DNA of 6,589 bases from Pyrinomonadaceae bacterium (GTDB lineage: Bacteria > Acidobacteriota > Blastocatellia > Pyrinomonadales > Pyrinomonadaceae). Both the position numbers and the translations under genes were made by a program. This document shows positions 5,556-6,589 of this stretch, piece by piece; position 1 is the stretch's first letter, and every line of letters starts with the position of its first letter. The notes under the pieces were generated by a model, which was not told the origin of the DNA, searched no databases, and worked only from the letters and a program-made list of their open reading frames with translations. The stretch lies in the NCBI GenBank assembly GCA_013812565.1, contig JACCTF010000715.1, positions 1 to 6,589 of the forward strand, given 5' to 3'.

Positions 5556-5924
5556 ATGATTCAAATGCAGACCTCTTTGCAGGTCGCTGATAATTCAGGC
5601 GCACGGCGTGTTGAGATGATTATGTCAATGGGTGGATCAACGGGGACGACGGCAAGTCTTGGCGACCGCATTAAGGTTGCGGTTAAGGAAGCCGCTCCAG
5701 ATGGTGCGGTTAAGAAGGGGACGGTACAGTCGGCAGTCGTAGTACGGACGCGCAAAGAGGTGCGACGCAAGGACGGTACCTACATCCGCTTTGACCAGAA
5801 CGCCGCAGTGCTCATCAAAGAAGACGGAACGCCAATTGGCACGCGCGTTTTTGGGCCGGTAGCACGTGAGTTACGTGACAAGAATTACATGAAGATTGTG
5901 AGCCTCGCGCCGGAGGTGATTTGA
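5556..5924 (+). CDS. rplN: Large-subunit ribosomal protein L14
   Basis: L14 (122 residues, exactly the usual length) lies at the subunit interface and contacts 16S helix 14 and L19; the silencing factor RsfS binds it in other bacteria. The sequence follows the family from end to end: [64 protein letters not shown], and [19 protein letters not shown], ending SLAPEVI. GAGG at 5545–5548 lies 7 nt before ATG 5556. The stop abuts the rplX start with no gap. Confidence 0.99.
   Translation: MIQMQTSLQVADNSGARRVEMIMSMGGSTGTTASLGDRIKVAVKEAAPDGAVKKGTVQSAVVVRTRKEVRRKDGTYIRFDQNAAVLIKEDGTPIGTRVFGPVARELRDKNYMKIVSLAPEVI
5912..5920 (+). promoter_or_regulatory. Near-perfect Shine–Dalgarno of rplX inside rplN
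   Basis: GGAGGTGAT is a full 9-nt match to the anti-Shine–Dalgarno complement. It lies within the last codons of rplN, 4 nt before ATG 5925. With TGA and ATG adjacent (5922–5927), efficient coupled initiation of L24 is expected. Confidence 0.85.
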
Positions 5925-6290
5925 ATGGCCGGAACAAAACGCTGCAAGATTAAAAAGGGAGACGTCGTCCAAGTTATCACCGGCAGAGACTACAACCGGT
6001 TTGATAAGAATGGAAAGAGGGTGCCGCTTCGCGGCCGAGTTCTCGAAGTTCTGCCGAGCAAGGGGAAGGTCAAAGTTGAAGGCGTGGCGATAGTAAAGAA
6101 ACACCAGCGAGCCAATCCGCAAAGTAATCGCGGCGGGGGCATCATCGAGAAAGAAGCCTACATTGATATTTCGAATGTGCAAGTGATCGATCCACAATCA
6201 GGACGGCCGACGCGCGTGCGTTACGAATTACATGCGGATGGCACAAAGACGCGCGTTTCCGCAAGAAGCGGACAGGAATTTCAAAAATAG
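5925..6290 (+). CDS. rplX: Large-subunit ribosomal protein L24 with KOW insertion
   Basis: L24 (121 residues) is one of two initiators of 50S assembly and lies near the tunnel exit. The KOW motif is evident: IKKGDVVQVITGRD, then RGRVLEVLPSKGKVKVEGV, followed by VKKHQRANPQSNRGGGIIEKE and IDISNVQVID. Between GRD and RGRV there are about 10 extra residues (YNRFDKNGKRVPL region), where most L24 proteins have a short GKDKGK.GKV turn. The C-terminal YELHADGTKTRVSARSG is typical of longer bacterial L24 forms. The reading frame is clean across the insertion, so it is not a frameshift. The start is fixed by the strong ribosome binding site and the stop/start abutment with rplN. Confidence 0.97.
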   Translation: MAGTKRCKIKKGDVVQVITGRDYNRFDKNGKRVPLRGRVLEVLPSKGKVKVEGVAIVKKHQRANPQSNRGGGIIEKEAYIDISNVQVIDPQSGRPTRVRYELHADGTKTRVSARSGQEFQK

Positions 6291-6303
6291 TTAAGAGCGT
6301 TTA

Positions 6304-6348
6304 CTTTGGTCTCGAACATGTTTCACCTTCGAGAGAGTGAACCGAAAG
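6304..6348 (+). promoter_or_regulatory. Structured rplX–rplE spacer
   Basis: CTTTGGT (6304–6310) can pair with ACCGAAAG (6341–6348, one bulge), stacked on a perfect 6-bp stem CTCGAA (6311–6316) with TTCGAG (6328–6333). An 11-nt loop caps it and a 7-nt bulge (6334–6340) lies on the 3' side. The rplE ribosome binding site GGAG (6352–6355) follows immediately. In E. coli this junction holds the S8 autoregulatory site of the spc operon. I do not see a demonstrated S8 motif here, so that parallel is positional only. Confidence 0.5.
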
Positions 6349-6362
6349 GTTGGAGTTAAAAG

Positions 6363-6589
6363 ATGGCCGCAAGGATGAAGGAGCGTTACCAAAAAGAGGT
6401 CGCCCCCGCGCTTGCCAAAGAGTTCAACATCCAAAACCCGATGGCGATCCCGCGTCTTGAAAAGATCGTCATCAACATGGGGATGGGCGAGGCGGTAAGT
6501 AATGCGAAATTGCTCGATACGGCAACGGATGAATTGGCATCCATCGCCGGGCAAAAGCCTGTTGTGACGCGAGCCAAAAAGTCGATAGC
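6363..6589 (+). CDS. rplE: Large-subunit ribosomal protein L5, 3'-truncated
   Basis: The first 75 complete codons of L5, a 5S rRNA-binding protein of the 50S central protuberance, run off the window end without a stop. The N-terminus [21 protein letters not shown] is followed by [21 protein letters not shown], the family hallmark, and [14 protein letters not shown] at the edge. About 105 residues are missing by family length (about 180). GGAG at 6352–6355 lies 7 nt before ATG 6363. Its position after rplX is the canonical spc order. Confidence 0.97.
   Translation, partial: MAARMKERYQKEVAPALAKEFNIQNPMAIPRLEKIVINMGMGEAVSNAKLLDTATDELASIAGQKPVVTRAKKSI

Overview
The window is a stretch of the bacterial S10–spc ribosomal protein super-operon. 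Thirteen protein genes lie on the + strand in canonical order: rplC (5' end missing), rplD, rplW, rplB, rpsS, rplV, rpsC, rplP, rpmC, rpsQ, rplN, rplX and rplE (3' end missing). Every gene is identified from conserved ribosomal protein signatures, and none looks broken. I see no tRNA, rRNA, CRISPR array, transposase or credible minus-strand gene.

The organism is a bacterium with moderate GC content. The L3 segment [12 protein letters not shown]...GHMGDERV and the patterned intergenic repeats remind me of Acidobacteriota (perhaps Blastocatellia). That placement is impression-based and has not been tested by a tree.

Layout: some junctions are tight (rplD/rplW 3 nt, rplP/rpmC 2 nt, rplN/rplX 0 nt) and look translationally coupled. 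Others are unusually wide for this operon: rplC/rplD 55 nt, rplW/rplB 98, rpsS/rplV 77, rpsC/rplP 77, rpsQ/rplN 98, rplB/rpsS 111 and rplX/rplE 72. No gene-free stretch exceeds about 111 nt.

The main non-gene signal is in the wide spacers. At least five hold an inverted repeat whose arms are built from degenerate 7-nt tandem units. The unit differs between spacers: AAGGATG twice, then ATGAGTA, CAGATGT and GGATTTT. The architecture is therefore shared while the sequence is not. A possible sixth, decayed copy lies in rplC/rplD. These hairpins sit between a stop codon and the next ribosome binding site, lack U-tracts, and do not look like terminators.

Protein-level oddities are a ~60-residue N-terminal extension on S17 starting at a GTG, a ~58-residue charged low-complexity tail on L22, a short Arg/Glu-rich tail on S3, and a ~10-residue insertion in the KOW region of L24. 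Together the genes encode large-subunit proteins (L3, L4, L23, L2, L22, L16, L29, L14, L24, L5) and small-subunit proteins (S19, S3, S17), presumably co-transcribed.
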